Below, piece after piece: positions 6,361 to 12,130 of a stretch of DNA of 12,500 bases (position 1 is the stretch's first letter; each line of letters begins with the position of its first letter). This DNA is from Baffinella frigidus (taxonomy: Eukaryota > Cryptophyceae > Cryptomonadales > Baffinellaceae), in NCBI GenBank assembly GCA_026770585.1, contig MU646725.1:184287-196786 (forward strand), in the 5' to 3' direction. The translations under genes and the position numbers were made by a program. The notes under the pieces are model-generated. The model was not told the origin of the DNA and searched no databases. It saw only the letters and a list, made by a program, of their open reading frames with translations.

Positions 6361-6429
6361 GATACAGTCCCGTGTAGGATGGCCGGAGTGACTTTACCAC
6401 ACCACGGCCATCCTACACGGGACTGTATC
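6361..6429. repeat. Perfect 24-bp hairpin (ACAGTCCCGTGTA family)
   Basis: 6361-6384 (GATACAGTCCCGTGTAGGAT...) and 6406-6429 are exact reverse complements with a 21-base loop. The core ACAGTCCCGTGTA also occurs at 3846-3858. It may be a small element or the arms of a larger one. The right arm runs directly into another inverted pair, CCACTTAGCAGC at 6429-6440 with GCTGCTAAGTGG at 6556-6567. Confidence 0.7.
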
Positions 6430-6567
6430 CACTTAGCAGCGCCCGAGTTATATCTTCCTTGGATTTTCGGGGATCGTTTGAAGCCCCTTACCCTGATGTG
6501 AATTGCAAGTTGCACCAGGATAGTTTAGATGAACACATCATCCAAGGCCCCGGTGGCTGCTAAGTGG
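6429..6567. mobile_element. Possible MITE-like element with 12-bp inverted ends
   Basis: CCACTTAGCAGC and GCTGCTAAGTGG are perfect complements, 139 bp apart end to end. The interior shows no other structure. Short arms, no duplicate copy and no target duplication, so low confidence. Confidence 0.35.
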
Positions 6568-6612
6568 TTGACTCACTTGAGCATATCCTGCTACAAATCC
6601 TGCTTGGACCAG

Positions 6613-6770
6613 CCACACAGCGGACTTCGAAGGGAGTTTGAATAACCCCTGAGCGATAAGACCTAGGACCCTACGGTAGGCAATCCGTAGGGACCCTACG
6701 GTAGGCAATCCGTAGGGACCCTACGGTAGGCAATCCGTAGGGGCATAGGGGGGTTCCTACGCGAGACGCG
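6613..6770 (+). mobile_element. Element C, partial copy with a triplicated 25-bp unit
   Basis: Left end CCACACAGCGGACTTCGAAG, then the usual CCCCTGAGCGATAAGACC. The palindromic unit GACCCTACGGTAGGCAATCC plus five bases is repeated three times (6667-6741), followed by GGGGCATAGGGGGGTTCCTACG. The right arm is missing; homology ends near 6762. Confidence 0.75.
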
Positions 6771-6798
6771 GTCCTGGGGTGTTTCGACCGGAGTAACT

Positions 6799-6957
6799 GT
6801 ACTCATCCGGGAACATGTTTATTTTAAAAGGAAATGGCCTATCAAACCGGATTCAGGCCCTAATTAAATTTACTTGGGGCCCTAATTAACCTTCGTCCAA
6901 CTCCTATGAACATATAGGAACATTTTTTAAGAATTAAACATGTCCCCGGATTAGTAC
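6799..6957. mobile_element. Element H, AT-rich MITE-like inverted repeat
   Basis: Arms GTACTCATCCGGGAACATGT and ACATGTCCCCGGATTAGTAC (the right one read on plus) pair with two mismatches and extend inward through TTTATTTTAAAA. The interior repeats GGCCCTAATTAA twice (6857 and 6878). Length 159 bp, single copy here. Confidence 0.65.
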
Positions 6958-7013
6958 CTATCACAGCGAACGCCCTATGAACCTTGCCCTGACGGCGAGG
7001 GCGGGTCAGAACC

Positions 7014-7118
7014 TATCCCTTAAGTGGCCAGTATGAGCATACGCCCTACCGTAGGGCCATAGGACCTGCCTACGACCTCTTGGCCCGCAAATTTGGGGGT
7101 CTGGCCACTTAAGGGATA
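7014..7118. mobile_element. Element D, copy 1, perfect 17-bp inverted ends
   Basis: TATCCCTTAAGTGGCCA (7014-7030) and TGGCCACTTAAGGGATA (7102-7118) are exact complements. The interior GTATGAGCATACGCCCTACC and TAGGACCTGCCTA match copy 2 at 8736-8854 in reverse orientation. Length 105 bp. Confidence 0.75.
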
Positions 7119-7125
7119 CACTTGG

Positions 7126-7173
7126 GAAGATGACGTAAGAAGATGACGTAAGAAGATGACTTGTGAAGATGCA
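7126..7173 (+). repeat. Four tandem 13-bp units (GAAGATGACGTAA)
   Basis: GAAGATGACGTAA twice, then GAAGATGACTTGT and a partial GAAGATG. Two of the units contain GAC|GTAAGA, which looks like a splice donor. The array merges into a possible exon at 7156. Confidence 0.7.
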
Positions 7174-7209
7174 TCGACAAATGTGTTGATCTCTTCGCAG
7201 GAAGACATG
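7156..7209 (+). CDS. Possible exon of gene C, before heptamer tract T5
   Basis: ATG at 7156 opens a frame MTCEDASTNVLISSQEDM that ends exactly at GTCTAA (7210), where tract T5 begins. It would join in phase to frame GAA-GAT of the next exon (7328). A CTCTTCGCAG inside it (7191-7200) could alternatively be an acceptor, leaving a nine-base exon. No upstream link is established. Confidence 0.3.
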
Positions 7210-7327
7210 GTCTAAAACCCTCAACCTTCAACCCTAAACCCTAAACCCTAAACCCTAAACCCTAAACCCTAAACCCTAAACCCTAAACCCTAAACCCTAA
7301 ACCCTCAACATTTCCCTGGTGTCACAG
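7210..7327 (+). repeat. Heptamer tract T5 (CCCTAAA), proposed intron
   Basis: About eleven nearly pure CCCTAAA units at 7220-7306, then CATTTCCCTGGTGTCACAG, a good acceptor-like end. It begins with GTCTAAAACC. Surrounded on both sides by coding-like sequence. Confidence 0.7.
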
Positions 7328-7373
7328 GAAGATGGCGGAGCAGCAGCAGGGGCCAGCGGAACATTCACACCAG
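7328..7373 (+). CDS. Candidate 46-bp micro-exon between two heptamer tracts
   Basis: Lies between CACAG (T5 side) and CAG|GTCCCT (T6 side). Two frames are open: EDGGAAAGASGTFTP, which joins in phase from the 7156-7209 segment, and KMAEQQQGPAEHSHQ, which ends on a codon boundary and joins in phase to VHLRAYGYVPIQQ in the next candidate exon. I cannot choose between them. Function unknown. Confidence 0.45.
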
Positions 7374-7649
7374 GTCCCTGAACCCTAAACCCTAAACCCT
7401 AAACCCTAAACCCCAAACCCCAAACTCCAGACCCTAAACCCTAAACCCTAAACCCTAAACCCTAAACCCTAAACCCTAAACCCTAAACTCCGAACCCTAA
7501 ACCCTAAACCCTAAACCCTAAACCCTAAACCCTAAACCCTAAACCCTAAACCCCAAACCCTACACCCTTAACCGTAAACCCTAAACCCAAAAACCTAAAC
7601 CCTAAAACCCTAAAACCCTAAAACCCTAAACCCTAAACTCTAAAACCAG
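7374..7649 (+). repeat. Heptamer tract T6 (mainly CCCTAAA), proposed intron
   Basis: Starts GTCCCTGAACCCTAAACC and holds more than thirty 7-base units with interspersed CCCCAAA, CTCCAGA and CTCCGAA variants and three 8-base CCCTAAAA units near 7605-7628. Ends AAAACCAG before an open frame. The longest CCCTAAA tract in the window. Confidence 0.75.
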
Positions 7650-7688
7650 GTGCACCTTCGCGCCTACGGCTACGTCCCTATCCAACAG
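7650..7688 (+). CDS. Candidate 39-bp micro-exon after tract T6
   Basis: Reads VHLRAYGYVPIQQ in phase 0 and ends CAG|GTCCCG, the same donor form as CAG|GTCCCT of the preceding candidate exon. The GT is followed by a reversed element C fragment. No family recognised. Confidence 0.42.
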
Positions 7689-7699
7689 GTCCCGCCCCC

Positions 7700-7768
7700 C
7701 TCTGGCCCTACGGGTTTCCTACCGTAGGGTCGTAGCTCTTATCGCTTAAGGGTTATTCAGAAATCCCG
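7700..7768 (-). mobile_element. Element C fragment, reverse orientation
   Basis: CCCTACGGGTTTCCTACCGTAGGG, CTTATCGCTTAAGGGTTATTC and AAATCCC are the reverse complement of the left half of element C. Both outer ends are missing. Confidence 0.65.
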
Positions 7769-7870
7769 GGGGGGGGCCTCTTTAGACGTGATGGTGGTCA
7801 ATCAAAATTCAACTCAATAACAGAACCTCGGAAATTCCGGGCAGTTGGCAAACGTTGACGTTGCGACAAG

Positions 7871-7957
7871 GGGAGTTGACTTTTGCGATTGCCTCCCAGG
7901 GTGAGTTGACTTTTGCGATTGCCTCCCAGGGGGAGTTGACTTTTGCGATTGCCTCCC
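7871..7957 (+). repeat. Three tandem 30-bp units containing AGTTGACTTTTG
   Basis: GAGTTGACTTTTGCGATTGC plus ten bases starts at 7873, 7903 and 7933 with at most one or two changes. The 30-base period would encode a ten-residue repeat on minus, but no start, splice signal or other evidence supports a protein there. The rest of 7769-8294 holds a partial element B and a small hairpin, and no gene I can support. Confidence 0.8.
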
Positions 7958-8010
7958 CTCAGGTCTAGCGTATTCCCTGTTTGGGGGTTTGGACTGTCCA
8001 TCCTGGTTTG

Positions 8011-8075
8011 CAGGGGTACCTCGCTCACAAGAAAAGGCCCAACCCCTAGGACCGCCATAGATCCCTAGGCACAGT
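8011..8075 (+). mobile_element. Element B, partial copy (left half)
   Basis: CAGGGGTACCTCGCTCACAA followed by CCCCTAGGACCGCCATAG and CCCTAGGCA; the right arm is lost. A hairpin AAAGTCGTC...GACGACTTT (8120-8150) lies just downstream and appears unrelated. Confidence 0.6.
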
Positions 8076-8294
8076 CTGCCTTGTTCCACGCCAAAGTGCT
8101 CTAGGGGGTAGATCGCTTGAAAGTCGTCTTTTCAAGACGGCGACGACTTTTGACAACCACAGCGCCCAGGGTCGAATTGACATTTGACGGCCTCTTCCAG
8201 GACTCTGACGTGGTAGAACCCTAGGGCCGTGCGTGTCCCAGACGTGTAAGTCGCACACGTAGTCAATCCGGGGACATCATTTGATCTACTGAAT

Positions 8295-8348
8295 ATGGAC
8301 GAGTTGACTTTTGACGAGCTCGGGATGGCGCGAGATTCCTCCCGCCTC
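8295..8348 (+). CDS. Candidate exon of gene D, possibly the first, before tract T7
   Basis: ATG at 8295 opens MDELTFDELGMARDSSRL, ending on a codon boundary at CTC|GTAACG. The next candidate exon (8532) starts in phase 0, so they join without a frame change. The frame is open upstream to 8250, so the ATG may be internal and an acceptor near 8249 (GTAAG) is possible. Acidic then basic; function unknown. Confidence 0.45.
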
Positions 8349-8531
8349 GTAACGGAGTCTATTAAACCTTAATCCATAAACCCTAAAATAAACCCTAAAC
8401 CCTTACCCCTAAACCCTGACCCCTAAATCCTAAACCCTAAACCCTGATCCCCAAATCCTAAACCCTAATTCCTAAACCCCAAACCCCAAAACCCAAACCC
8501 CAAAACCCCAAACCCCAAACCCCAACCCCAG
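8349..8531 (+). repeat. Heptamer tract T7 (CCCTAAA to CCCCAAA), proposed intron
   Basis: Donor-like GTAACGGAGTC, a short spacer, then CCCTAAA variants (8370-8475) grading into CCCCAAA and CCCCAAAA units (8475-8525) and ending AACCCCAG. Both flanks are coding-like and in matching phase, so this is one of the best-supported repeat introns. Confidence 0.7.
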
Positions 8532-8729
8532 GAGGTGGACACAGAGCTGGGGGTCGACAAGCGCCTCCAGAGGCGAGGAAGCCAAGTCTCCACGCGAAAC
8601 ATGCTTCCAGAGTGGCAGTCCACAAAGTCGCTGGTGCCCGTCGCGAGTTCCGGGGGTCACGTGACTACGCGGCGGATGACGTCGGAGTGGCAGTCCACGC
8701 AGTCAGTAGTGCTCCCGCCGAGACTGTGA
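8532..8729 (+). CDS. Candidate exon of gene D with a 25-residue internal repeat
   Basis: Opens directly after CCCCAG with EVDTELGVDKRLQRRGSQ, then two related units starting STRNMLPEWQSTKSL and TTRRMTSEWQSTQSV. Their shared word GAGTGGCAGTCCAC lies at 8610 and 8685, exactly 75 bases (25 codons) apart, and the shared EWQST favours this frame. The frame stops at 8727-8729, or a donor GTAGTG at 8706 could end the exon. I do not recognise the EWQST repeat. Confidence 0.5.
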   Translation, partial: EVDTELGVDKRLQRRGSQVSTRNMLPEWQSTKSLVPVASSGGHVTTRRMTSEWQSTQSVVLPPRL

Positions 8730-8735
8730 GGCCAG

Positions 8736-8854
8736 ATCCCGAAAGTGGCGGACGGGCGAGTGTGGCGGACGGGCGAATGTTCGCCCTTGCTCGCCCTAGG
8801 CAGGTCCTAGGGCCCTACCGTAGGGCGTATGAGCATACTCGCCACTTGAGGGAT
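8736..8854. mobile_element. Element D, copy 2, reversed relative to copy 1
   Basis: Inverted ends ATCCCGAAAGTGGCG and CGCCACTTGAGGGAT. The interior CCTAGGCAGGTCCTAGGGCC and GTAGGGCGTATGAGCATAC matches copy 1 (7014-7118) on the other strand. It carries a small tandem duplication of GTGGCGGACGGGCGA near its left end. Length 119 bp. Confidence 0.7.
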
Positions 8855-8904
8855 AGCTGCACGCCCGAACTTCTTCTCTCCGCGGAAGTGAGGGAAAGAG
8901 GTCA

Positions 8905-9020
8905 CAGGGGTACCTCGCTCATAAGAAACCGCCCCCCCTCTAGGACCACCCTAGGACCCTGGGCATGGTCCTACTGTAGGGTCCTGGGGGGGGCGGTTTC
9001 TTATGAGCGAGGTACCCCTG
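8905..9020. mobile_element. Element B, full copy 2
   Basis: Arms CAGGGGTACCTCGCTCATAA and TTATGAGCGAGGTACCCCTG are exact complements and extend through AGAAACCGCCCCCC with few changes, over 30 bp in all. Flanked by CA on the left and TA on the right. Length 116 bp. The long arms make this the best reference copy of the family. Confidence 0.85.
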
Positions 9021-9129
9021 TAGCTGTGAAGCTCTTGCCAGTCAAGGCACCGATGCCTTTGAAAATCTGTCCAAAGTTGATTTCCACACGGGAAACACGC
9101 CAAAAGTCCAAAATGTCCCCCGTAAATTC

Positions 9130-9145
9130 GGGGGGGGGGGGGGGG
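9130..9145 (+). repeat. Run of 16 G
   Basis: Uninterrupted G homopolymer. The surrounding stretch 9022-9257 shows no gene I can support. Confidence 0.9.
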
Positions 9146-9257
9146 CAATGGTGGCTTTTAAGTGGACAGGAGCCGATTGTGATAGAAAAGTTAAAACGGC
9201 AGCGCATCTCCACGCAAGAATGTCTCCTCTGAGAAAAGAAGTTATTAAAAGGATTAA

Positions 9258-9383
9258 GAGGAAGATGAGGAAGATGAGGATAAGGAGGATAAAGAGGAAA
9301 CTAGGGAACCATCTGGGACAACGCAGGGTCCTTCGGTGGGCATTCAAAGGTCGTTCTTGGAGCCGTTTTCCTTGGAAAATTGA
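9258..9383 (+). CDS. Possible acidic exon
   Basis: A purine-rich stretch read in one frame as EEDEEDEDKEDKEETREPSG, continuing TTQGPSVGIQRSFLEPFSLE to a stop at 9381. An AG just before it (9257-9258) could be an acceptor. Acidic, Glu/Asp-rich tails are common in eukaryotic nuclear proteins, and the non-repetitive tail of the frame still looks coding. The alternative frame gives a Lys/Arg-rich peptide, so the call rests on the tail. Not linked to a neighbour. Confidence 0.33.
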   Translation, partial: EEDEEDEDKEDKEETREPSGTTQGPSVGIQRSFLEPFSLEN

Positions 9384-9423
9384 CTTTTGAATACAGTTTC
9401 CGTTGAAAATTGACGTTCGAATA
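9364..9423 (+). repeat. Two tandem units of about 30 bp (TTGAAAATTGAC...CGAATAC)
   Basis: CCTTGGAAAATTGACTTTTG plus AATACAG is followed by TCCGTTGAAAATTGACGTTCG plus AATAC. The downstream stretch 9424-9563 is GC-rich, related in its last 70 bases to 4859-4930, and holds no supported gene. Confidence 0.6.
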
Positions 9424-9563
9424 CCCCCTCCCAAGGGCCCTCCGTGGCACCGATGTCCCACCCGACCCCCCCCACCTTCTTGCCGCCCCAGTGGGTGGGG
9501 TTCGGGTTCGGGTGGCGGGGCGGAGCAAGGCCTAGCCCTCTGGCCAGGACGCTACACACCCTA

Positions 9564-9684
9564 CAGGGGTACCTCGCTCATACGAAACTGCCCCTCCCCC
9601 CCCAAAGACCACCATAGGGCCCTAGGCATAGGCCTACTGTAGGGTCCTAGAGGGCGGCGGTTTCTTATGAGCGAGGTACCCCTG
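9564..9684. mobile_element. Element B, full copy 3, with TA on both sides
   Basis: Arms CAGGGGTACCTCGCTCATAC and TTATGAGCGAGGTACCCCTG, 121 bp, flanked by TA at 9562-9563 and 9685-9686. TA duplication is typical of Tc1/mariner-type MITEs. Its right edge coincides with the start of the 41-bp direct repeat that flanks repeat K copy 2. Confidence 0.85.
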
Positions 9685-9881
9685 TAATGCCCAGCGGGCA
9701 GGGTTGCGCGCTGGGCAGAAGCGCGGAACAGCCCCGCCGGCAGGCTCGTGAACGCCCGCGTGACCGGTCACGCGGACGCCGAAGCCAACTGTCCGAGGTG
9801 ACTGCCTTGCGTTGTACTGCTCCGTGTGGCCCGGCGAGACGTAATGCCCAGCGGGCAGGGTTGCGCGCTGGGCAGAAGCGC
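9684..9881. mobile_element. Repeat K (copy 2) between 41-bp direct repeats
   Basis: GTAATGCCCAGCGGGCAGGG plus 21 bases is present at 9684-9724 and 9841-9881 without a difference. The 116 bp between them start with the 88-bp K sequence also found at 1596-1683. These direct repeats are unrelated in sequence to the 54-bp repeats around copy 1, so they are locus sequence duplicated on insertion, not part of K. There is no AG|GT word in this repeat, so an intron is not predicted here. Confidence 0.75.
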
Positions 9882-9977
9882 AGCACGTTGTTGGTCCAAC
9901 CATGTCAAATCTGGTCATGGCACGGGCTAGGCAAAAAGGCGAAAATCCTCTTTAATAAATTCAACTAATCAGTAATC

Positions 9978-10134
9978 AGTAATATCTCCACCTTCAATTC
10001 GCTGCAGGAGGTGGAGAACAAATCCATCCGGAAACAGCGCGTAAGTGCGCCGACACGGGGTACAGTAGGTAGCACAATGCGTAGGGCATGTGCGGTGCTG
10101 GCGCTGGTCGTTTGGCAATAAAATACCAATCTCT
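9978..10134 (-). repeat. Repeat M, inverted relative to 12262-12385
   Basis: On minus, AGATTGGTATTTTATTGCCAAAC, CCCCGTGTCGGCGC and TTTCCGGATGGATT..CTCCACCTCCT line up in order with 12261-12360 on plus, with several gaps and about 75 percent identity by eye. The minus strand is open from ATTGGT as IGILLPNDQRQ... with a Cys/His-rich part and a stop. On plus, 10008-10040 looks like a 33-bp exon (CTGCAG|...|GTAAGT, EVENKSIRKQR), but it lies inside the repeat and may be antisense chance. Confidence 0.55.
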
Positions 10135-10215
10135 CTCTTCAATTCAAGAAGAGCCCTTAGTCATCATGGAGCGCCTTGAGTTTTTTTTCCGGGGAGGGTC
10201 GTAAGCTCATCGGTA

Positions 10216-10326
10216 CAGGGGTACCTCGCTCATGAGAAACTGCCAACCCCGTAGGACCAACGTAGGGCCCTACTCATGGTCCTGGTGTAGGGTCCTAGGA
10301 GGAGCGGGTTTCTTATGAGGGAGGTG
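10216..10326. mobile_element. Element B, full copy 4 with a shortened right end
   Basis: Left arm CAGGGGTACCTCGCTCATGA; the right arm TTTCTTATGAGGGAGGTG lacks the last TACCCC. TA flanks both ends (10214-10215, 10327-10328). Length 111 bp. The right TA is part of TGTAAG, the proposed acceptor of the exon at 10331, so this insertion sits at an intron's 3' end. Confidence 0.8.
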
Positions 10327-10330
10327 TAAG

Positions 10331-10453
10331 TTGCTCGTCGTCAATGGGCGTCCGGCGGCTGCTCCTGGTCGAGAGCAGGCGCTCTCTGACTTGGGAATTG
10401 GCGGCTTGTTCGGGCAATTCCTCAAGTACGGAGAGGAGAAGAACCTTTCTGAA
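10331..10453 (+). CDS. Candidate exon of gene E; function unknown
   Basis: Forty-one codons in phase 0 after TGTAAG: it contains NGRPAAAPGREQALSDLGIG and GLFGQFLKYGEEKNLSE. Codon use favours G or C in third positions and the composition is natural for a soluble protein. It ends at GTCTCC, followed by a CT-rich intron-like stretch. The next exon begins in phase 0 after CTAG (10607), so the frame is kept. The ORF also runs on through the CT-rich part to a stop at 10541, but that part is low complexity. No family recognised. Confidence 0.5.
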
Positions 10454-10607
10454 GTCTCCTGCTCGCCTCTCTCTCTGCCTCTCTCGCTACCCTCTCGTTT
10501 CCCTCCCTGTAGGTCCTTTAGGTTCTTCGAGCTCCTAACGTAGGCGGACACCGAAACTTATCCTGCTGACGCCCCTCCTCTCCATCTCTCTCCATGGTGA
10601 CGACTAG
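10454..10607 (+). other. Proposed intron of gene E, CT-rich
   Basis: GTCTCC at the 5' end, long CTCTCT and CCCT runs (10460-10510 and 10570-10595), and GACTAG at the 3' end. An internal CCCTGTAG (10505-10512) is an alternative acceptor, but using it brings an in-frame stop. Confidence 0.4.
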
Positions 10608-10702
10608 CCTGCCGGCTGGCTGTACACCATCCAAGCTGGTGTCGGATGGGAGGTTGACGTCAGAACCCAGTGTTGCGTGGAGTCAATGACAGGGCACGCA
10701 AG
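10608..10702 (+). CDS. Candidate exon of gene E
   Basis: Reads PAGWLYTIQAGVGWEVDVRT then QCCVESMTGHA, with two bases left at AAG|GTGAGA, a good donor. An acceptor at 10767-10768 gives one base that completes a Ser codon and opens the next long coding stretch. The alternating hydrophobic pattern and paired Cys suggest a folded, perhaps extracellular, strand-rich part. I do not recognise the family. Confidence 0.5.
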
Positions 10703-10768
10703 GTGAGATACCCTCTTCGCAGCCAGAAATTGGTGGGCGCATTTTGAAGGCCTTCCTGAGAGATAGAG

Positions 10769-11030
10769 CAAGGGGGGGGCAGAGGAACCTGCCGAGAAAG
10801 ATGGTGTGCGCGCGGTCGTCGGCGCCAGCTGGGAGAACGAGGAGCTCCCGACAGCACACGCCGCAAGGCTGGGTCTCATCGCCTCCTCCCCCACGGAGCC
10901 CTCCCCCACGGAGCAGCTCTTGCCTCTCTCCTCGCGGGAGTCACTCTCCGCCATCTTCTCGCCGGTCGTCGCGACCAGCCAGCAGGCGACCTCGTCGCCG
11001 ATCGCGCTTGACGGGGCGCGCGCGCACGCC
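10769..11030 (+). CDS. Candidate exon of gene E, Ser/Pro/Ala-rich; 3' end not resolved
   Basis: Opens SKGGAEEPAEKDG, then VRAVVGASWENEELPTAHAA and a Ser/Pro/Thr-rich stretch with the doubled unit SPTEPSPTEQ. Third codon positions are strongly G or C up to about 11010, the best codon signal in the window. The frame stays open to 11229, but the second half (Arg/Pro-rich) has weaker coding character, so the true donor is probably between 11010 and 11160. A minus-strand frame over the same bases is open as well; I prefer plus because the neighbouring exons join in phase. Confidence 0.5.
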
Positions 11031-11399
11031 AAGGAAAGGCGTTGTTTGCAGGCTCGTCTTGCGCCGCCCGAACCACGCTTGCAGCCTCCCGGTCCTTCGG
11101 GCGCAATCGTGCATCGACAGGCTGCCGGGAGCGAAGGGCTTGCCGCATTTCGTACTTGTGGGTCGGGACATGCTTTGACCAGTTTCGTTTTTTCTCTCTA
11201 CTTTAGACGTGATGAGGGTTCCAAAAGTTGACGTGGGTGCATTTTTTACTCAACTTTTGACCATTTTGGCCATTATCCTGAACTCTTTCAAAAAATGTGC
11301 CTGGGAAAGAAAAAAGCGTACCAATCGAGACAATTCGCCTCCTGGTCGGTGCAAGGGTGCCCCAGCTAGCTAATAGCTCCTCTTGTTCCCCTGTCACAG
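11031..11399 (+). other. Unresolved stretch of gene E, probably mostly intron
   Basis: Several frames are open in parts (for example KNVPGKEKSVPIETIRLLVG on plus near 11290-11350), but none gives a clean join. The end TAATAGCTCCTCTTGTTCCCCTGTCACAG is an acceptor-like run with a possible branch site CTAAT. AAAGTTGACG and TCAACTTTTGA (11224-11260) form a small inverted pair. Confidence 0.35.
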
Positions 11400-11454
11400 C
11401 CAGTGGGTGTTAGAACTGGCTGTCGGCTGCCGAAGACACGAGCAGAACACTCAG
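11400..11454 (+). CDS. Candidate 55-bp exon of gene E
   Basis: Between GTCACAG and TCAG|GTGAGA, both good splice signals. The frame PVGVRTGCRLPKTRAEHS leaves one base that joins two bases of the next exon as Glu. Another open frame (QWVLELAVGC...) reads well but would not join in phase to the strongly coding exon that follows. Confidence 0.45.
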
Positions 11455-11609
11455 GTGAGACCCCGAGCCAGGCGCGATTAGAGCACCCACCGAGGCTGCA
11501 AGGTTCGAGCGCCCTCGCCCCTCGCCCAGAGCGAAACCTTCTGCACACGCCACTTCACAGAGTTGTTTCTCTGTCGCTGACACCCCGCTGCGGCCTGCTT
11601 GTGTCCCAG

Positions 11610-11836
11610 AGAGGGACGAACGCGCTTCAACGCCCGCGACGATGCGCGCGTTCAGCCCCGTAGTGATGGTGACCAATGAGGAAGCGGCGGTCGTCTTCAA
11701 CCACGTGCCCTGCAGCTGGCGACCTGGGTCGAGGGGATCTATGCCTGGGTCGTTCGGGCGGGTCACGAAGGGCTCGGACGAGAGCAACCTGGTGCATGAG
11801 TACTCACCGCCAGGCATCTACGCGCGCTTCGTGGCC
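11610..11836 (+). CDS. Candidate exon of gene E; faint resemblance to the end of a PKD-type domain
   Basis: After GTGTCCCAG, two bases and then RDERASTPATMRAFSPVVMV, with a good third-position G/C bias to the end. The last part, LVHEYSPPGIYARFVA, has the spacing H-Y-x-x-P-G-x-Y seen near the end of PKD-type beta-sandwich domains, with an upstream Trp and Gly-rich loop; this is a weak, by-eye likeness. The frame ends on a codon boundary at GCC|GTAAAC and the next exon starts in phase 0. The 155-bp intron before it runs from GTGAGA to CCCAG. Confidence 0.6.
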
Positions 11837-12005
11837 GTAAACCCTGTGCCATCAAACCTGAAGCTCAAACCCTGACCCTAAACCCCAAACCCCAAACCCT
11901 AAACCCCAAACCCCAAACCCCAAACCCCAAACCCCAAACCCCGAACACCAGACCCCAAACACCAAACCCTCAACACTCAACCCTAAACCCCAAACCCTAA
12001 CCCAG
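11837..12005 (+). repeat. Heptamer tract T8 (CCCCAAA and CCCTAAA), proposed intron of gene E
   Basis: Donor GTAAACCCTGTGCC, then from 11869 about eighteen 7-base units, mainly CCCCAAA with CCCTAAA and CACCAAA variants, ending AACCCTAACCCAG. Both flanking exons are the most convincing coding pieces in the window and are in matching phase 0, so this is the strongest case for a telomere-like repeat forming a whole intron (169 bp). Confidence 0.75.
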
Positions 12006-12125
12006 GGCTACCCACTGGCCAGCGCTCTAGGGATCCTCGCGGTGCTGTCCGTCTTTCCAATCATCGTGGGGTTCCCAGGATACTTCGCCGTGTTGGAGGG
12101 GGGGCTCGCGCGCGACTCCCACCAG
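12006..12125 (+). CDS. Candidate membrane-spanning exon of gene E
   Basis: Forty codons starting GYPLASALGILAVL and continuing through SVFPIIVGFPGYFAV to a charged end, LEGGLARDSHQ. About 25 consecutive hydrophobic residues form a clear membrane helix. The exon starts right after the AG of tract T8. It ends just before element A copy 2; no GT donor follows, but CAG|GCCAGA would be a GC-type donor on a codon boundary. If the element is not spliced out, the frame hits a stop at 12165. Confidence 0.6.
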
Positions 12126-12130
12126 GCCAG

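Noticed and set aside
7871-7957. A CRISPR-like array of 30-bp repeats
   Set aside because: The units are directly adjacent with no unique spacers, and the context is eukaryotic.
7798-8089. Minus-strand ORFs with a ten-residue repeat
   Set aside because: The repeat is simply the 30-bp tandem array, and the rest reads through an element B fragment; no splice or start context supports it.
8612-9232. 206-codon plus-strand ORF
   Set aside because: It reads out of frame through the EWQST exon, then through elements D and B and a G run; its peptide is the translation of repeats.
9042-9461. 139-codon minus-strand ORF
   Set aside because: It spans the G run, the purine-rich segment and simple tandem units read on the other strand; the hydrophobic Leu/Ile part is the complement of AAGATGAGG-type repeats.
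10008-10040. A 33-bp exon between CTGCAG and GTAAGT
   Set aside because: The splice signals are good, but it lies within repeat M, which is antisense to a coding-like segment at 12262-12385; no neighbour requires it.
10604-11032. 142-codon minus-strand ORF opposite the gene E exons
   Set aside because: The composition is acceptable, but it is the antisense of plus exons that join in phase and have good splice signals. It is kept as an alternative only.
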